Shown here in pieces: positions 14,964 through 25,100 of a stretch of DNA of 48,688 bases (position 1 is its first letter; the number at the start of each line of letters is the position of its first letter). The notes beneath the pieces were generated by a model. The model had not been told where the DNA came from, did not search any database, and worked only from the letters and a program-made list of their open reading frames with translations. Both the position numbers and the translations under genes were made by a program. Origin of the DNA: a virus; IMG/VR virus record IMGVR_UViG_3300027911_000020, positions 1-48,688 of that record; one strand, given 5' to 3'.

Positions 14964-15502
14964 TTCTCCGCTCCGTGTGAGTGATGGCTGAACTGCTGCA
15001 TTAATCGAAGTGACCGACTCAGCGTAAAGTCGCAGATCTGAACGTTCAGGATCTCGACTCCGTACCGCTTCGCCTGGCGCCGTACAACCTTCGCCAGTTC
15101 GTTGCTCACTTCCGCACCGCGGAGTTGCTCCCACGTTCTCTCCAGAAAGAACGTGGAAACCGATCCGTAGGTGCTGTCCTCGATAACCTGGTGCGCGCCC
15201 TCAACTTCAAGTAGGAACTTCTGCACCTCGCTTACCGAGAACGTCACGACGGTGGATACAATCACAGACTGCCCATCGTGTGTTGTCAGCGACTGTGGTC
15301 CGACGATCATCGTCTCCGGCACCACGCTCACCGCCAGGTACTTCTCTGCGCTGAACGGCCACAACCAATGGAAGCCAGGTTCGGCCAACCTGTGAAGGTG
15401 GCCGAACCTCAATACGACTCCCCGCTGGTAGCAGTCGATCACAAAGAAGAACTGGAACAGGTGAATGAAAGAGATGAACAGGTCGATCAGTTTGTCGAAC
15501 AT
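14960..15502 (-). CDS. SPFH/band-7 domain membrane protein
   Basis: A 180-residue protein with an N-terminal membrane hairpin (LIDLFISFIHLFQFFFVI), then the stomatin-like sequence YQRGVVLRFGHLHRLAEPGFHWLWPF, and SLTTHDGQSVIVSTVVTFSVSEVQKFLLEVE, all characteristic of the band-7 domain. Unlike host slipins it ends soon after the domain (VEILNVQICDFTLSRSLR) and lacks a long coiled-coil tail. It would assemble as a ring at the inner membrane. Phage SPFH proteins have been proposed to protect FtsH substrates or organise membrane proteases; that link is inference here. Confidence 0.85.
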   Translation of the reverse strand: MFDKLIDLFISFIHLFQFFFVIDCYQRGVVLRFGHLHRLAEPGFHWLWPFSAEKYLAVSVVPETMIVGPQSLTTHDGQSVIVSTVVTFSVSEVQKFLLEVEGAHQVIEDSTYGSVSTFFLERTWEQLRGAEVSNELAKVVRRQAKRYGVEILNVQICDFTLSRSLRLMQQFSHHSHGAEK

Positions 15503-15517
15503 CGACTAATCTCCCGT

Positions 15518-16657
15518 TCAGAACCTCCGCTTTTTGCCGGCGTAGAAGCCGCGGTCGTAGAACGGCAACCACTCCACCTTGAACCGGTTGATCGTGCCAT
15601 CCGGAGCCTGATTGAACTCCACGATAGAGCCGCCCACGTGCGCCTGGATCTTCTGCTTACGCATGAAGATCGACTGATCGCAAGTGCATCCGGTCTGCAC
15701 CGTGAACACCTCGCGGTAGTAGTTGAAGTCGAACTTGTGGTAGTGTCCAGCCAGGATAATGCACGGCTTCTCGCCGCCCTGGAAGCTCTCGACCATCTTC
15801 TGCATCGAGTAACTCAGCGCGTAAGCCGATCCGCCGCCCGGATGCATCACGCGCATGATCCGCGATCCGCCCTCCGCCTTCAGTTCGATGTCCGCTTCCA
15901 CGTACCCGAGGTACACCAGATCTTCCCGGCCCGCCGCCCGCGCCCGGAGTTCCGCATACTTCCCGATCTCCACCTGTTCCCGCTGCTGGTACCAGCCTTC
16001 GTGATCGTCGCCGGCCACGTAGCGCGTCGTGATTCCCTTCCGTTGCGGATAGTTCTTAATCCAGTAATCGACCTGCCGGTCCATCCCGTACACGTGGATA
16101 TCGAACTTGTTGAACCGTGCCTCACCCTCGATCCAGTTGCCCGCGTTGTAGACCTCGGTAATACCCTCCGCTTCATACAGATCGTACAGCGCGTTCAGCA
16201 CGTCCAACCTCTCGTGCTTGCTCCCCAGGTGATTGTCCGAGGTAACCCCGAACCGACGCACCCGCGAGTGGTAATCCGAGATGTCATGGACGATCCGGAC
16301 CGCATTCCCCGGTTTCACATCCCCGCCGATGTCGCACACCCCGTCCGTCCGGATGGCGACATTATGCCCCGCGTCGCGCAATCCCGCGATGGCATCCTGA
16401 ATCGCTCGCTCGCTTTTGTTCAGCGCCTCTGAGATCAGGCGCACTGTCGCGCGTCCCCGCGACTTCTTGAGCACCGTGAGCAGTTCCGCGCCGAGGTCCT
16501 CATCCGCAATCTGCGGAGGCGCCGGCTGTCTCCGTTCGGCTTCCAACTTCCGCCCGCACTCAAACGAGCACGTCTCATTGCGCGCCGGGTAGGTCTTTTT
16601 CTTTTTGCAGACTGGACACTTCCGCGTCTCCAGTCGGTGCTGACTTGTGTGCGCCAT
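15518..16657 (-). CDS. metallophosphoesterase with N-terminal zinc finger and helix-turn-helix
   Basis: A 379-residue, three-part protein. Residues 14-34 carry a zinc finger (Cys14, Cys17, Cys30, Cys34), residues 55-100 look like a winged helix (AELLTVLKKSRGRATVRLISEALN), and residues 135-330 are a calcineurin-type phosphoesterase. That domain has Asp141/His143 in TSDNHLG, Asn174 in AGNWIEGE, GDDHE at 216-220, HPGGGSAYALSY and the final LAGHYHKFDF. The usual first GD motif appears altered (AGNW). A DNA-directed nuclease or repair role fits the DNA-binding N-terminus; the substrate is unknown. It is followed by the SPFH gene. Confidence 0.85.
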   Translation of the reverse strand: MAHTSQHRLETRKCPVCKKKKTYPARNETCSFECGRKLEAERRQPAPPQIADEDLGAELLTVLKKSRGRATVRLISEALNKSERAIQDAIAGLRDAGHNVAIRTDGVCDIGGDVKPGNAVRIVHDISDYHSRVRRFGVTSDNHLGSKHERLDVLNALYDLYEAEGITEVYNAGNWIEGEARFNKFDIHVYGMDRQVDYWIKNYPQRKGITTRYVAGDDHEGWYQQREQVEIGKYAELRARAAGREDLVYLGYVEADIELKAEGGSRIMRVMHPGGGSAYALSYSMQKMVESFQGGEKPCIILAGHYHKFDFNYYREVFTVQTGCTCDQSIFMRKQKIQAHVGGSIVEFNQAPDGTINRFKVEWLPFYDRGFYAGKKRRF

Positions 16658-16960
16658 TTAATCCATCCCCTCCACCGATTCCTCGATCTTGACCAGCCGG
16701 TTCTCCACCGCCGCGTGGATCGTCTTGCAGACCTCTTTCTTTACGTAGTTCCCGTTGACCCTGACGTAGAAGTCGTTCACCGCCTCCGCGATGGACGCGC
16801 GCACCTCAACCCGCACCGTATCCAACTTGGAGTTACCGAGCGCCATCTCCGCGCGTAGCGTGGCGACTTCCGCTTTCGCGCCCCACGCCACCAGCCCAAC
16901 CACCAGGCTCCCGATCAGCGACACGACGGCCGCAATCGCTGCCAACCATTCCGCCGTCAC
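16658..16960 (-). CDS. membrane protein with coiled coil, holin/XhlA-like
   Basis: A 100-residue protein started by GTG 16960, which overlaps the endolysin stop (GTGA). Residues 4-26 are a membrane helix (WLAAIAAVVSLIGSLVVGLVAWG), and the remainder forms a heptad-rich coil (AEVATLRAEMALGNSKLDTVRVEVRASI...VENRLVKIEESVEGMD). This resembles XhlA-type lysis accessory proteins, in reversed order. It is coupled to the endolysin gene, so a lysis or membrane-anchoring role is likely. Confidence 0.6.
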   Translation of the reverse strand: MTAEWLAAIAAVVSLIGSLVVGLVAWGAKAEVATLRAEMALGNSKLDTVRVEVRASIAEAVNDFYVRVNGNYVKKEVCKTIHAAVENRLVKIEESVEGMD

Positions 16961-17430
16961 GAGCGCGCCGCCTGAATCGCCTGCTGTACGTTCCCCTGCT
17001 GTGCGTTCTGCGTTGCCAACTGCGTGTAGTTCGGGTCGGTAGCATACGTGTGGGCAATCCCCGCGATCAGCGCCACCGCGTCCCGGCCGGTCTGGTAACC
17101 CTGCCACGCCTTCTGGTACGGAGTGCCGTGCGAGATCAGCCAGGCGTAGTCCCGGCAGGATTCTTCGAGCGAAGCGTAATCCGCAAACTCCAGGTCCTGC
17201 ATGACCGACTTGCCCTTGATCACCTCCCGCGTCGTCACCGTGCAGCATTGCGCGTGCCGTGCGGCTTTCTTGATCCCGAAGTAGTTCGCGTGCCCCGCCG
17301 GCTTCGCTCCCCATTGGGATTCGAGCGCCCATTGCGCCACGATGGCCGTAGCCGGAACGCCCGTTTCCGTCTCGATGCGCACCGCCACGGCCGCTACTTC
17401 GTTAAGTCTCTTTTGTCGCTCCAGGTCCAT
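16957..17430 (-). CDS. endolysin, glucosaminidase family (FlgJ/LytG-like)
   Basis: A 157-residue single-domain enzyme matching the N-acetylglucosaminidase (GH73-type) fold: IVAQWALESQWGAKPAGHANYFGIK, with catalytic Glu37 in ALES, then DYASLEESCRDYAWLI, a GTPYQKAW repeat region and AHTYATDPNYTQ. It has no signal peptide, so it needs a holin. The start at ATG 17430 was chosen for the GAGGGGGAG just upstream; a longer version has an implausible N-terminus. It is flanked by two small membrane proteins, one on each side. Confidence 0.88.
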   Translation of the reverse strand: MDLERQKRLNEVAAVAVRIETETGVPATAIVAQWALESQWGAKPAGHANYFGIKKAARHAQCCTVTTREVIKGKSVMQDLEFADYASLEESCRDYAWLISHGTPYQKAWQGYQTGRDAVALIAGIAHTYATDPNYTQLATQNAQQGNVQQAIQAARS

Positions 17431-17593
17431 CTCCCCCTCCTCGATACATGAGATATCCGATGATGGCGAGCATGAATGCCACGCCAACCTTGACGCATTC
17501 GCCGTACGGGATGGCGTCCCATCGAACTGTGAGCAGGAGGGCGACGCCAGCGCCGCCCCCTGCAATAGAACTCGCAGTATCTTTCCGGCCCAT
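17402..17593 (-). CDS. holin-like small membrane protein, 63 aa
   Basis: Two membrane segments are evident (SIAGGGAGVALLLTVRW and CVKVGVAFMLAIIGYLMY), joined by a short polar turn, with a charged Gly-rich C-terminus. Size, topology and a 29-base overlap with the endolysin start fit a class II holin. Proteins of this kind cannot be proven by sequence because holins are highly varied. Confidence 0.65.
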   Translation of the reverse strand: MGRKDTASSIAGGGAGVALLLTVRWDAIPYGECVKVGVAFMLAIIGYLMYRGGGDGPGATKET

Positions 17594-17603
17594 CGCCGCA
17601 CCC

Positions 17604-18119
17604 TCAGTTTTTGTTCAGCTTCAGAATCACTCCGAAGCTGATCGCGGTCTGCACGGTGGCATCGGTGGCCGCCATCTGCGGACCCTTATTCGCCCGATAG
17701 GCGCCGTAGAAGCCGAGGTTCGGCAGTTTCGCGGGGCTATACACCAGCGTTCCTCCCGTGGACGCATTGAATCCCACGATGCTATTCCCGGCGCTGGCCC
17801 CCGCATCGGCGCTGATCGCCAGAGCCAGACTCCCGGACTTGCCGAGGTCCGCCGTCGCCACGACTTGCTGAATCCCAGTGCGGATCGTGGTGAATAACAC
17901 CCGCTGCTTCGTCACCGGGTCGATCTTCGCCGCGAAGTCTGCGGAGGTCACCGAATAGGTTCCCGTTCCAACTACAGGCACGCCGATGCTGGCCGTCATC
18001 CCGACCTTATCGGAGTACCCTCCGCCAACCGAAAGAAACAGTGGAGAGGTTTGCGCCACCGCCGGCAGGCAGAGACACGCGAGCACAACAGCAATTACAG
18101 AGATCGTTTTGAACGTCAT
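17604..18119 (-). CDS. exported outer-membrane-barrel-like protein, 171 aa
   Basis: A clear Sec signal peptide (MTFKTISVIAVVLACLCLPAVAQT) is followed by alternating strands rich in Gly, Ser, Thr and aromatics (LFLSVGGGYSDKVGMTASIGVPVVG, LVYSPAKLPNLGFYGAYRA, QTAISFGVILKLN), suggesting a small beta-barrel. Its position beside the holin gene suggests release at the outer membrane or a surface change in the infected cell. Such genes in prophages can also be lysogenic conversion factors. No specific family was recognised. Confidence 0.55.
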   Translation of the reverse strand: MTFKTISVIAVVLACLCLPAVAQTSPLFLSVGGGYSDKVGMTASIGVPVVGTGTYSVTSADFAAKIDPVTKQRVLFTTIRTGIQQVVATADLGKSGSLALAISADAGASAGNSIVGFNASTGGTLVYSPAKLPNLGFYGAYRANKGPQMAATDATVQTAISFGVILKLNKN

Positions 18120-18160
18120 TTTGTCCTTTTTATGCCCAGATCGGTAGGGCGATGGAATTA

Positions 18161-18874
18161 CTACAGGAACCGGGCGCCGATCTTCCCGGCCGTCTCAAGC
18201 CACCCCTTAAACTTTTGCCAGGTGGTCTTAGGTGCTACAAAATCGGAAGTCGCAGTGTGGACATCGGCCGCGATCCCTTCCACGCTCGCCCCGACGCCAA
18301 CCGCGGAAGCCGCCAGCTTCGGAGCCGCCGCGCTCACTGCTTCGGAGGCGACGGCAACGGAGTGCATCGTGACCGTCCCCGATTCGACGCTCGCCTTGAG
18401 ATCCCAGTACAGATCGTCCAGGGAGTCTTTCACGTCAGCCGTCAGCGCGGCTGTGTTCGACAGGGTAGGCTTCAGGTCATCCCGTATCCCGTCGATGGAA
18501 CCCAGCGCCTGCGATGAGCGGGAATCCACAATCCCGAGCGCGGTGTCTACCCGCGCCAGCGTGTCCCCGACGCGCCGATCCGCAGTTGTCAAGGATTCCT
18601 TGACAACTCCCATCGCGTCCGTTCGAAGTGCCGCGATCTGCCCCACCGCATCGCGCCGGATTCCGGACATCTGCCCATCGACTTCAGCGAGCAGAACCCG
18701 CCGCGTATCGCGGACCTCCACCAACAGAGCGGAGCGTGTGGCGTCGATCTCTCCAGGCAGCGCGCCCACCGTAGCAGTGACCGCCCGCATGAACAGGATT
18801 CCGTACACCACGGCCGCAATCAGCACGGCCAGCAGCGCACAGACAAGGATATTGCGTACACGTTGTATCTGCAT
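18161..18874 (-). CDS. membrane-anchored coiled-coil protein, 237 aa
   Basis: Residues 8-30 form a membrane helix (ILVCALLAVLIAAVVYGILFM) and nearly all the rest is a long amphipathic coil (EIDATRSALLVEVRDTRRVLLAEVDGQMSGIRRDAVGQIAALRTD...). It ends with an Ala/Val/Ser segment and a short basic amphipathic helix. The shape recalls MCP-like or DUF948-like envelope proteins. It lies between the tail tip gene and the lysis genes, so roles in tail assembly, lysis or spanin function are all possible. Confidence 0.55.
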   Translation of the reverse strand: MQIQRVRNILVCALLAVLIAAVVYGILFMRAVTATVGALPGEIDATRSALLVEVRDTRRVLLAEVDGQMSGIRRDAVGQIAALRTDAMGVVKESLTTADRRVGDTLARVDTALGIVDSRSSQALGSIDGIRDDLKPTLSNTAALTADVKDSLDDLYWDLKASVESGTVTMHSVAVASEAVSAAAPKLAASAVGVGASVEGIAADVHTATSDFVAPKTTWQKFKGWLETAGKIGARFL

Positions 18875-18901
18875 TTGACCTCGAAAGAATTGACCGCGCC
18901 G

Positions 18902-21900
18902 TTAGAACACTTGCGCGGAAGTTGAATTACTTGGCAGGGGAATAGGCCAACTCATCAGGCACAGATGATCGAAGGCCCACATATTCACCAGCGGAGAACC
19001 TTCGTTCACCGCCAGCAGGTACTCCATCGGCCACGGACAGCCGCCGTTGAACCATGGAAAGAGAAACGCCGTGTCCGCCTTGCTCCACGTCAGCGGAGAC
19101 GTGTACGGAAACCGAGCCGTCTCCCGCGCCTGCGTGAAGTTCCGCTCGCTCGCGCCGAACGCCAGTCCCTCCATCTTGATCCGGTCCAACCCGGACCCGG
19201 ACTTCGCCTGGAATTGCACCGGCAGGTTAACGTACCGATTCAGCCGGCCGCCCATCCCCGCGATAGCCGTTGGCGTCGGGTAGTTCACATCGTACGGCCA
19301 CAACAGTTCGAACTTTGCCGTCGGGTATGACGCCTTGACGTAAGCGCTGATCGCGTCCGTATGTGCTTTGATCCGCGCCGCCAGAAAGTTCGCATCCGCG
19401 TACCCGAACACAGCCGGATCGTCAGTTGGCCAGGTGAATGTCGCGAGTTGCCTCCCGAGCCCGGTCCCGGCCGCCGCCGCCGCGTTGGTGTCCACATCGT
19501 AGAACGCCATCCCCTTCGTATCGGTCGGAGTTTGCCCCGGAAAGAACCACCATAAGAACTCGCCGAACTGAAGCCACGGCGTAAGCCCCGCCGCCGCCAT
19601 CAACCCGGCCATCTCCTTGAACGCCACCTTCTGGTAATCGCGCACCGTCGCATTGAACGTGCATTGCGTCGATTGCAGTCCGCCGAACCCCGTATCCGTC
19701 AACACCGCCGTCCCGTCTCTATACCGCTGAGCGTAAACGTGGCCACTGATCGGTGCATCCGGCGGGTTGACCAACTCCATCGAGAAGGAAGCGACCGCGC
19801 CCCACCCCTTCGCATGGACTTCGCTCCATAGGTCCGCGTGCCAGTCCGTCGCCCCGCGGTTCAGTACCGGAGTGTGCGTGTCATCGATCAGCCACGTTCC
19901 CTCCGTCCCCGCGTGCAGGTCTCCAGTCTTTGCCATCGTGCCGAACGTCGCCGTCCCATCCGTACTGCTGGAGAATGCCCAGAAGTTGAAGTCATACACC
20001 GGAGAGCGCGCCGTGATCGTCAGAACCGCGCCGGCCACCGATGCCCATACGCCGATCAGCGTCTCATTGACGTAATCGGCGAAGGCCTGCGCCAGCGAAG
20101 CATCGGTATCCGTGGGCAGGTATTGCCGGATCAGATACGTTCCCGCGCTGTCCCCCTGCGTAGCCCCGCCGAACTGGAGTTTCAACTGTTGCGACTTCTC
20201 CGCCAACGAAGCCCATCCCGCGAACGTCACCGTAGCCGAATGGAAGCTCCCGCCGCTCCGCACCCGCTGATTCCACCAGAACACACCCAGGTAATGATCC
20301 AGCGCGCCCCGGAAGCCGAGCTTATCGAGCATCCACACCAGCCGTTGCGGCGACATCTTGTATCCGTGGTCGGTATCGAAGTCAGTCGCCGGCATCACGT
20401 TCGCGTACGTGGCCGCCGGGTCCGGCACGTCACTCAGCACCGCCGCCTCCAAGTAATCGAAGTAGAAGTAGGTCCCGAGCGATGCGTTATCCCAAGCCCC
20501 GGCCGCCGTATGCTTCGCCCCGGTCACCGTAATCGTCAACGTGTGATTCCCCGCCGCCACTCCCGACCGAACAATCCGCCGTGTCACCAGCGGAGGCTCC
20601 GTCCACAGAAAGCAATCGAGCGCAGTAGCCGAGCCGCCATCCAGCGACACTGATACGATCCCCCTGTCCTTATACAGTGAGGTCCCAATGTACAGATCGT
20701 GCGCGTGCTGGCACGAATACCGCACCGTCACCGTGTCCCCGGTCGCATTCGCGCGCTTAGCGAACCCGCCGCTAAACCACCCGGTACCGCCCGCCTGATT
20801 GCTCGCCTCCTCCACCCAACTGGAACCCGTAAACCTGCTCCAATCGTCGCGACTCTCCACCCGCACGCTACCAGGCCCCGCGATCTTCAACGCCCGATGC
20901 CCGCTCGGATCGGTGATACTCCAATTCGCGAATGCCGCCGTCCATTCCTGCGACGCGTACGCCGCCCCGTTGGTCAGTTGCGGCGCCAGCGTCAACCACA
21001 GTTGCCGGACCTTCGTCGCGTTCGCACCGAAAGCCGTGCTGAATGGAATCGACACATGGACCGTAGTCGGATCAACCCCTCCCGAGATCGCCGTCCGCCC
21101 CGATGGCGTGATCGTGGTAGTCGATGTCTTATGCTGCTCGAACATCGCGCACATATTGGCGTCCGCCGCGGCGCCGTAGTTCGCCGGCTGAACGGTCACC
21201 GTGAACTGGTTCCCCGTCGCTGTCGCCGAGAGCTTCACCGCCGTCCCGGCTTCCCAGGAGGTCCCGTTAATCGCCGCCGCCATCCACGTCGCAATCACCT
21301 GATCCGGATTCGCCGCGCGCCACAGCGTCCCATCGGCGTTGCCATCAGGCCCCGCGCTCACCGTGATCGTGTCACCGTCGTTCGTGATCGGCGTAAGCGC
21401 CAGTTCGTGTCCGAACTGATCGATATGGACGTTCAGGTCCGCGCCCGCGGCCGTTGCCAGTCCGGCCGCGATATCCGCGCTACCGTCCGTAGCCGTCTGG
21501 ATATAGGTGTACGTCGTCCCGTCGATGGTCAACGTGTGGTGAAACCCGGTTCCAAGCCAATTCCAGAACGCGAAGGTCACCGAAGGCGAACCTGGCACGA
21601 TGTAGTCCCAGGAGTAGCGCTCGAAGCTCATCGTTACCCGGTCATAACGAGTGCTGTGTGGCCATGTTGGATTGAATACGTCGATCAGGCTAGCATTCAC
21701 CGTGAACGTCTTCGTAGGGTTCACCCGCCCCGTTCGCGCCGTGATGTAGTCCCTCAGTTTGATCGTGCCGGAGTTACCGTCCGACGTGGCATAGTCCAGG
21801 TACGGCCAGTCGATGGAAGCGTATTTCAGCGACTCGATCCACTGAAGATTGGAGTAGGCCACGTCGAAATCGAGCGTCATGCCCGTAAAGTCGAAATCAG

Positions 21901-22108
21901 GCAGGTACTTCGTGGTCTGTCTGTGCCCGAAGTAGTCATCCGCATCCCACAACATCACCACCGCGAAGTCAGCCGGATCTCTGAACACGCCGGAGACGGT
22001 GAACCCCGTCCCCGACGTGTGATGCAGAGCCGCCGCCGCACCGCGCCGGTCGAAGCCGCGCAAGTGCATCGTGCGGTTCGGTTCCAGTTTGTAGATAGTC
22101 TCGGACAT
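18902..22108 (-). CDS. giant tail tip protein with possible glycosidase-like C-terminal half
   Basis: A 1068-residue protein whose ATG (22108) overlaps the stop of the tail hub gene (TAATG). The first half is beta-rich, with DFDFTGMTLDFDVAYSNLQW and repeated Ig/jelly-roll-like stretches. Residues after about 560 contain WVEEASNQAGGTGWFSGGFAKR and an aromatic-rich alpha/beta part (GFRGALDHYLGVFWWNQRV, LTPWLQFGEFLWWFFPGQ, FELLWPYDVNYP, FLFPWFNGG) resembling TIM-barrel glycoside hydrolases. It is probably the distal tail fibre or receptor-binding, capsule-degrading component. Catalytic acids were not assigned; the glycosidase idea is inference from sequence texture. Confidence 0.6.
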   Translation of the reverse strand: MSETIYKLEPNRTMHLRGFDRRGAAAALHHTSGTGFTVSGVFRDPADFAVVMLWDADDYFGHRQTTKYLPDFDFTGMTLDFDVAYSNLQWIESLKYASIDWPYLDYATSDGNSGTIKLRDYITARTGRVNPTKTFTVNASLIDVFNPTWPHSTRYDRVTMSFERYSWDYIVPGSPSVTFAFWNWLGTGFHHTLTIDGTTYTYIQTATDGSADIAAGLATAAGADLNVHIDQFGHELALTPITNDGDTITVSAGPDGNADGTLWRAANPDQVIATWMAAAINGTSWEAGTAVKLSATATGNQFTVTVQPANYGAAADANMCAMFEQHKTSTTTITPSGRTAISGGVDPTTVHVSIPFSTAFGANATKVRQLWLTLAPQLTNGAAYASQEWTAAFANWSITDPSGHRALKIAGPGSVRVESRDDWSRFTGSSWVEEASNQAGGTGWFSGGFAKRANATGDTVTVRYSCQHAHDLYIGTSLYKDRGIVSVSLDGGSATALDCFLWTEPPLVTRRIVRSGVAAGNHTLTITVTGAKHTAAGAWDNASLGTYFYFDYLEAAVLSDVPDPAATYANVMPATDFDTDHGYKMSPQRLVWMLDKLGFRGALDHYLGVFWWNQRVRSGGSFHSATVTFAGWASLAEKSQQLKLQFGGATQGDSAGTYLIRQYLPTDTDASLAQAFADYVNETLIGVWASVAGAVLTITARSPVYDFNFWAFSSSTDGTATFGTMAKTGDLHAGTEGTWLIDDTHTPVLNRGATDWHADLWSEVHAKGWGAVASFSMELVNPPDAPISGHVYAQRYRDGTAVLTDTGFGGLQSTQCTFNATVRDYQKVAFKEMAGLMAAAGLTPWLQFGEFLWWFFPGQTPTDTKGMAFYDVDTNAAAAAGTGLGRQLATFTWPTDDPAVFGYADANFLAARIKAHTDAISAYVKASYPTAKFELLWPYDVNYPTPTAIAGMGGRLNRYVNLPVQFQAKSGSGLDRIKMEGLAFGASERNFTQARETARFPYTSPLTWSKADTAFLFPWFNGGCPWPMEYLLAVNEGSPLVNMWAFDHLCLMSWPIPLPSNSTSAQVF

Positions 22109-25100
22109 TAGAAGTAGATGAACACCGAAAGATCGGACCCCGGAAACGTCGTCCCAGTGGCCGTAACATCCAATGTGATGAGTGAACCCGACGTTAACTG
22201 TCCCGCCGCGGAAAGCTGCCCGGACGTAGCCGAAACAGACGTAGCCCCCGCCGGCACGGTCAACGTCATCCACAGCGTCCCGCCGAGATTGATCTGACAC
22301 GTCAACGCCGCCCCGGTTGGAGCCGTCTTGAGATGCACAGATACGCTCTGCGGTTGCCGATCCGCGTTCAGCGCGACTACCGGCGCCAGATTGGAGCCAA
22401 TCGCCAGCGTCCCGCCCACCTGAAGCGTGACACCCGAGGACGCCGCCGGACTGCCCGTGAGAATCCCGTTATCCAGTCCGCCCGTCCAATTCGCCGTGTA
22501 GGTGTCCGAAGGCCCGTACGCATTCACCACGTACCCGTCAGCCGCCAGCACGCGCATATTGGAGAGTGCGATGTCCGCCTTCCAGTAGATCAACTGCGGA
22601 TTGACATCGCCAGTCCCGATACCGTAGAAGAATCCAGGCGGAAACGCCTCATTCCTCAGCACCGTCAATACCTTCTGAAGCGCAGCCCCGGACGAATGAG
22701 CCGACGCTCCGCCCGAAACGCCGCTAGTCTTCTGCGCTCGCGTCACCGCCGCCGACAGTCCGGTCTTCGTGCCGATCAGCAGTATCTCGCTATCGACAAT
22801 CACCATATCCCCGGTAGAGATCGACCCCCACCCATCCACCGAGATCGAAGTGGCGCCCGCCGTGATCCCCGCCGTCAGGTGTCCATCCGCCGTCAGCGAG
22901 TCATCCACGAAGTAGACCGCAAACGCCGCGGATGAGATCGTGTCCGTATTCGTCGGATCGCCGAAAGCCAACCCGATCAACTCCAGGTATCCAGGTGGCG
23001 CATAGCTCGATGAACTCGCCCCGAAGAACAGATCGTGCGGAACATCGGAGTCTCGAACCGACTCCGTCGGCACCGGCCCCGGCTGCACATCCGCCGGCTT
23101 CGGACCCACGGTCGCATCGTACATGCTCGCGGTCACCGTCTTACCCACCAGGTCAACCGACCAATCCCGGTTGATCCGCATGGATTGCACCCGGAAGTTC
23201 ATCGTCCCTCCCGGTATGTCTGGATCGGCAATGCTCACCACCGACCCGGCCTCAGTGTCCAGAGCTAGAACCGTGCTCCGCCAGGTGGCCACGCGCGCCG
23301 CATCCTGTTCCGCCTGATTGACGCCGCCCATCTCCTCCCTGGATCTCACGATGGCGATTCGAGCCGCCTGAGACTTCGTGGGACACCCGCTCACCGCAAA
23401 CTGCGACGCCAGCGGATTCTGTACCCGGTTGTTCCGCGCCGCCAGGTCCTGATCGACGTAATCGACCGTGTTGTTCTGAAACTGGTACTCCTGATCCGAG
23501 AATTGAACCGTCAACTTTTCGAACTTAGGACTCACCGGAATCAGCGAGAGCGACTGAAACAGGATGTTACCGGACGTGAACGAACTTACCGCCGATGCAT
23601 TCACCCGGCTCCCGATCTTCAGCTTTCCGAAGCTCCACGTGTAATAGCCGAGCGAACTGTTTAAGATGGCTTGTAACCAGTCGCGAGTCGGTTTCCGTGA
23701 GTCAATGACGCCCTTGAAGCGATACTGAGTCTCGGTTCCCGTGCCGATGATCTTCGCCACCGAGGTATCCGCGATTGTAGCCGCCGCCACGGCCGCCGCC
23801 ACGTCGAAGTAAGTCTCTTGAGTGCCCGCGCTGACTCCCAGGAGCCCCGTCGCGCTCAGGTAGGTATTGACTGCCACCCAAACCGGATTAACGCAACCAG
23901 CGACGCTGGAACGCGAACCCGGACCGCTCCACGTCAATCCCGCGAGTCCCTTCGAGATCATCGCCATCATGACGTGCTGCCCAGGCGCCGTCAGCGGGTC
24001 GGAGTTCGGCTTCGTCCGCCGGATCTCACAGAACGCCGTACCGGCCGAATAGACCTTGTTGTACGCGCTCCCTCCCCCGATCACTTCCAACATCAGACTT
24101 CCATCCGAAGCCTGCGTAAACCAGCCGGCCGCCGTCGTCGCCACCCTGCCGAGTGAGAAGTAGTCGGTAGCCGAAACCGGATCAGCCCCGGTCACCTGTC
24201 GCAAGCCGTACAACGGTTGCGCGCCGGACTTCAGAGCGCCGTTCGAGTCCACCTGGAACCCATGGTTGGGTTGCCCGTCCAAGGTCGAACCCAGGAACGT
24301 ATCCGGATGCGCCGCGCCGTAGCTTGTCCACATCTGCGGAGACGTGAACGCCCCAATCGGCCCGCGCCCCACGATCCCGAGCGCCGCGTAGAACTGATCC
24401 TCATCCCGCCCCGCCGCGATCCGGCACGCCACCGGCAATCCAAGTTGCGGCTGCCCATCGTCGTTATGCCAGACCTCCGGCAGTGTCCCGCCGAAGATAC
24501 TGTCCGCGATGCATGAGGTCCGCGGATACCAGGTGGACACCGAACCGAGGAACGTACCCAGAGGTCCACCAACCACCGGAAGAAACCCCGGAAACGCGAA
24601 CCCGATGCCACCCGAGCGCAACACCACCGACTGCGGAGAGCAGTAGGTAGCACCGTACGATTGCATCGCCTGATGCGCCATGCATCCATTCGGCGTGTTG
24701 TACCCGAGGTCGCACGTCAGCGGATCTCCGCTCGGGAAATGAGTCGTGTCGATGGAGCCCGTCGCCGGACATCCGTCTTTCTTGTACCGCCTCCAACAGG
24801 TGCGCGACACCGACCCCACCGGAGACGACAGCGTAAGCGCCGACAGAATGTCGCTCGCCTTCAGCGTGAACTCCGGCCCCGTGTCGGAGTGCCAGTCGAT
24901 CACGTACCCGGTCCACAGTTGCAGCACCGTGCCGTTCAACGCCGTCGCATCGTCTACATGGAAAAGCGACAGTTCGACGCGCGCCCACCGCAACTGCGTA
25001 TCGTTCGCCAGTTGCACCATGACGCGATCCGCATTCCCGAAAGTCAACGTCACGTCGTCAGTCGAACCGTCGATGCTCTGCGTAACAATCGCGTCGCTCC

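Noticed and set aside
18807-22111. Many long rightward Arg/Pro-rich frames opposite the tail and fibre genes
   Set aside because: They are antisense reflections of GC-rich leftward genes, with no family resemblance and no ribosome sites.
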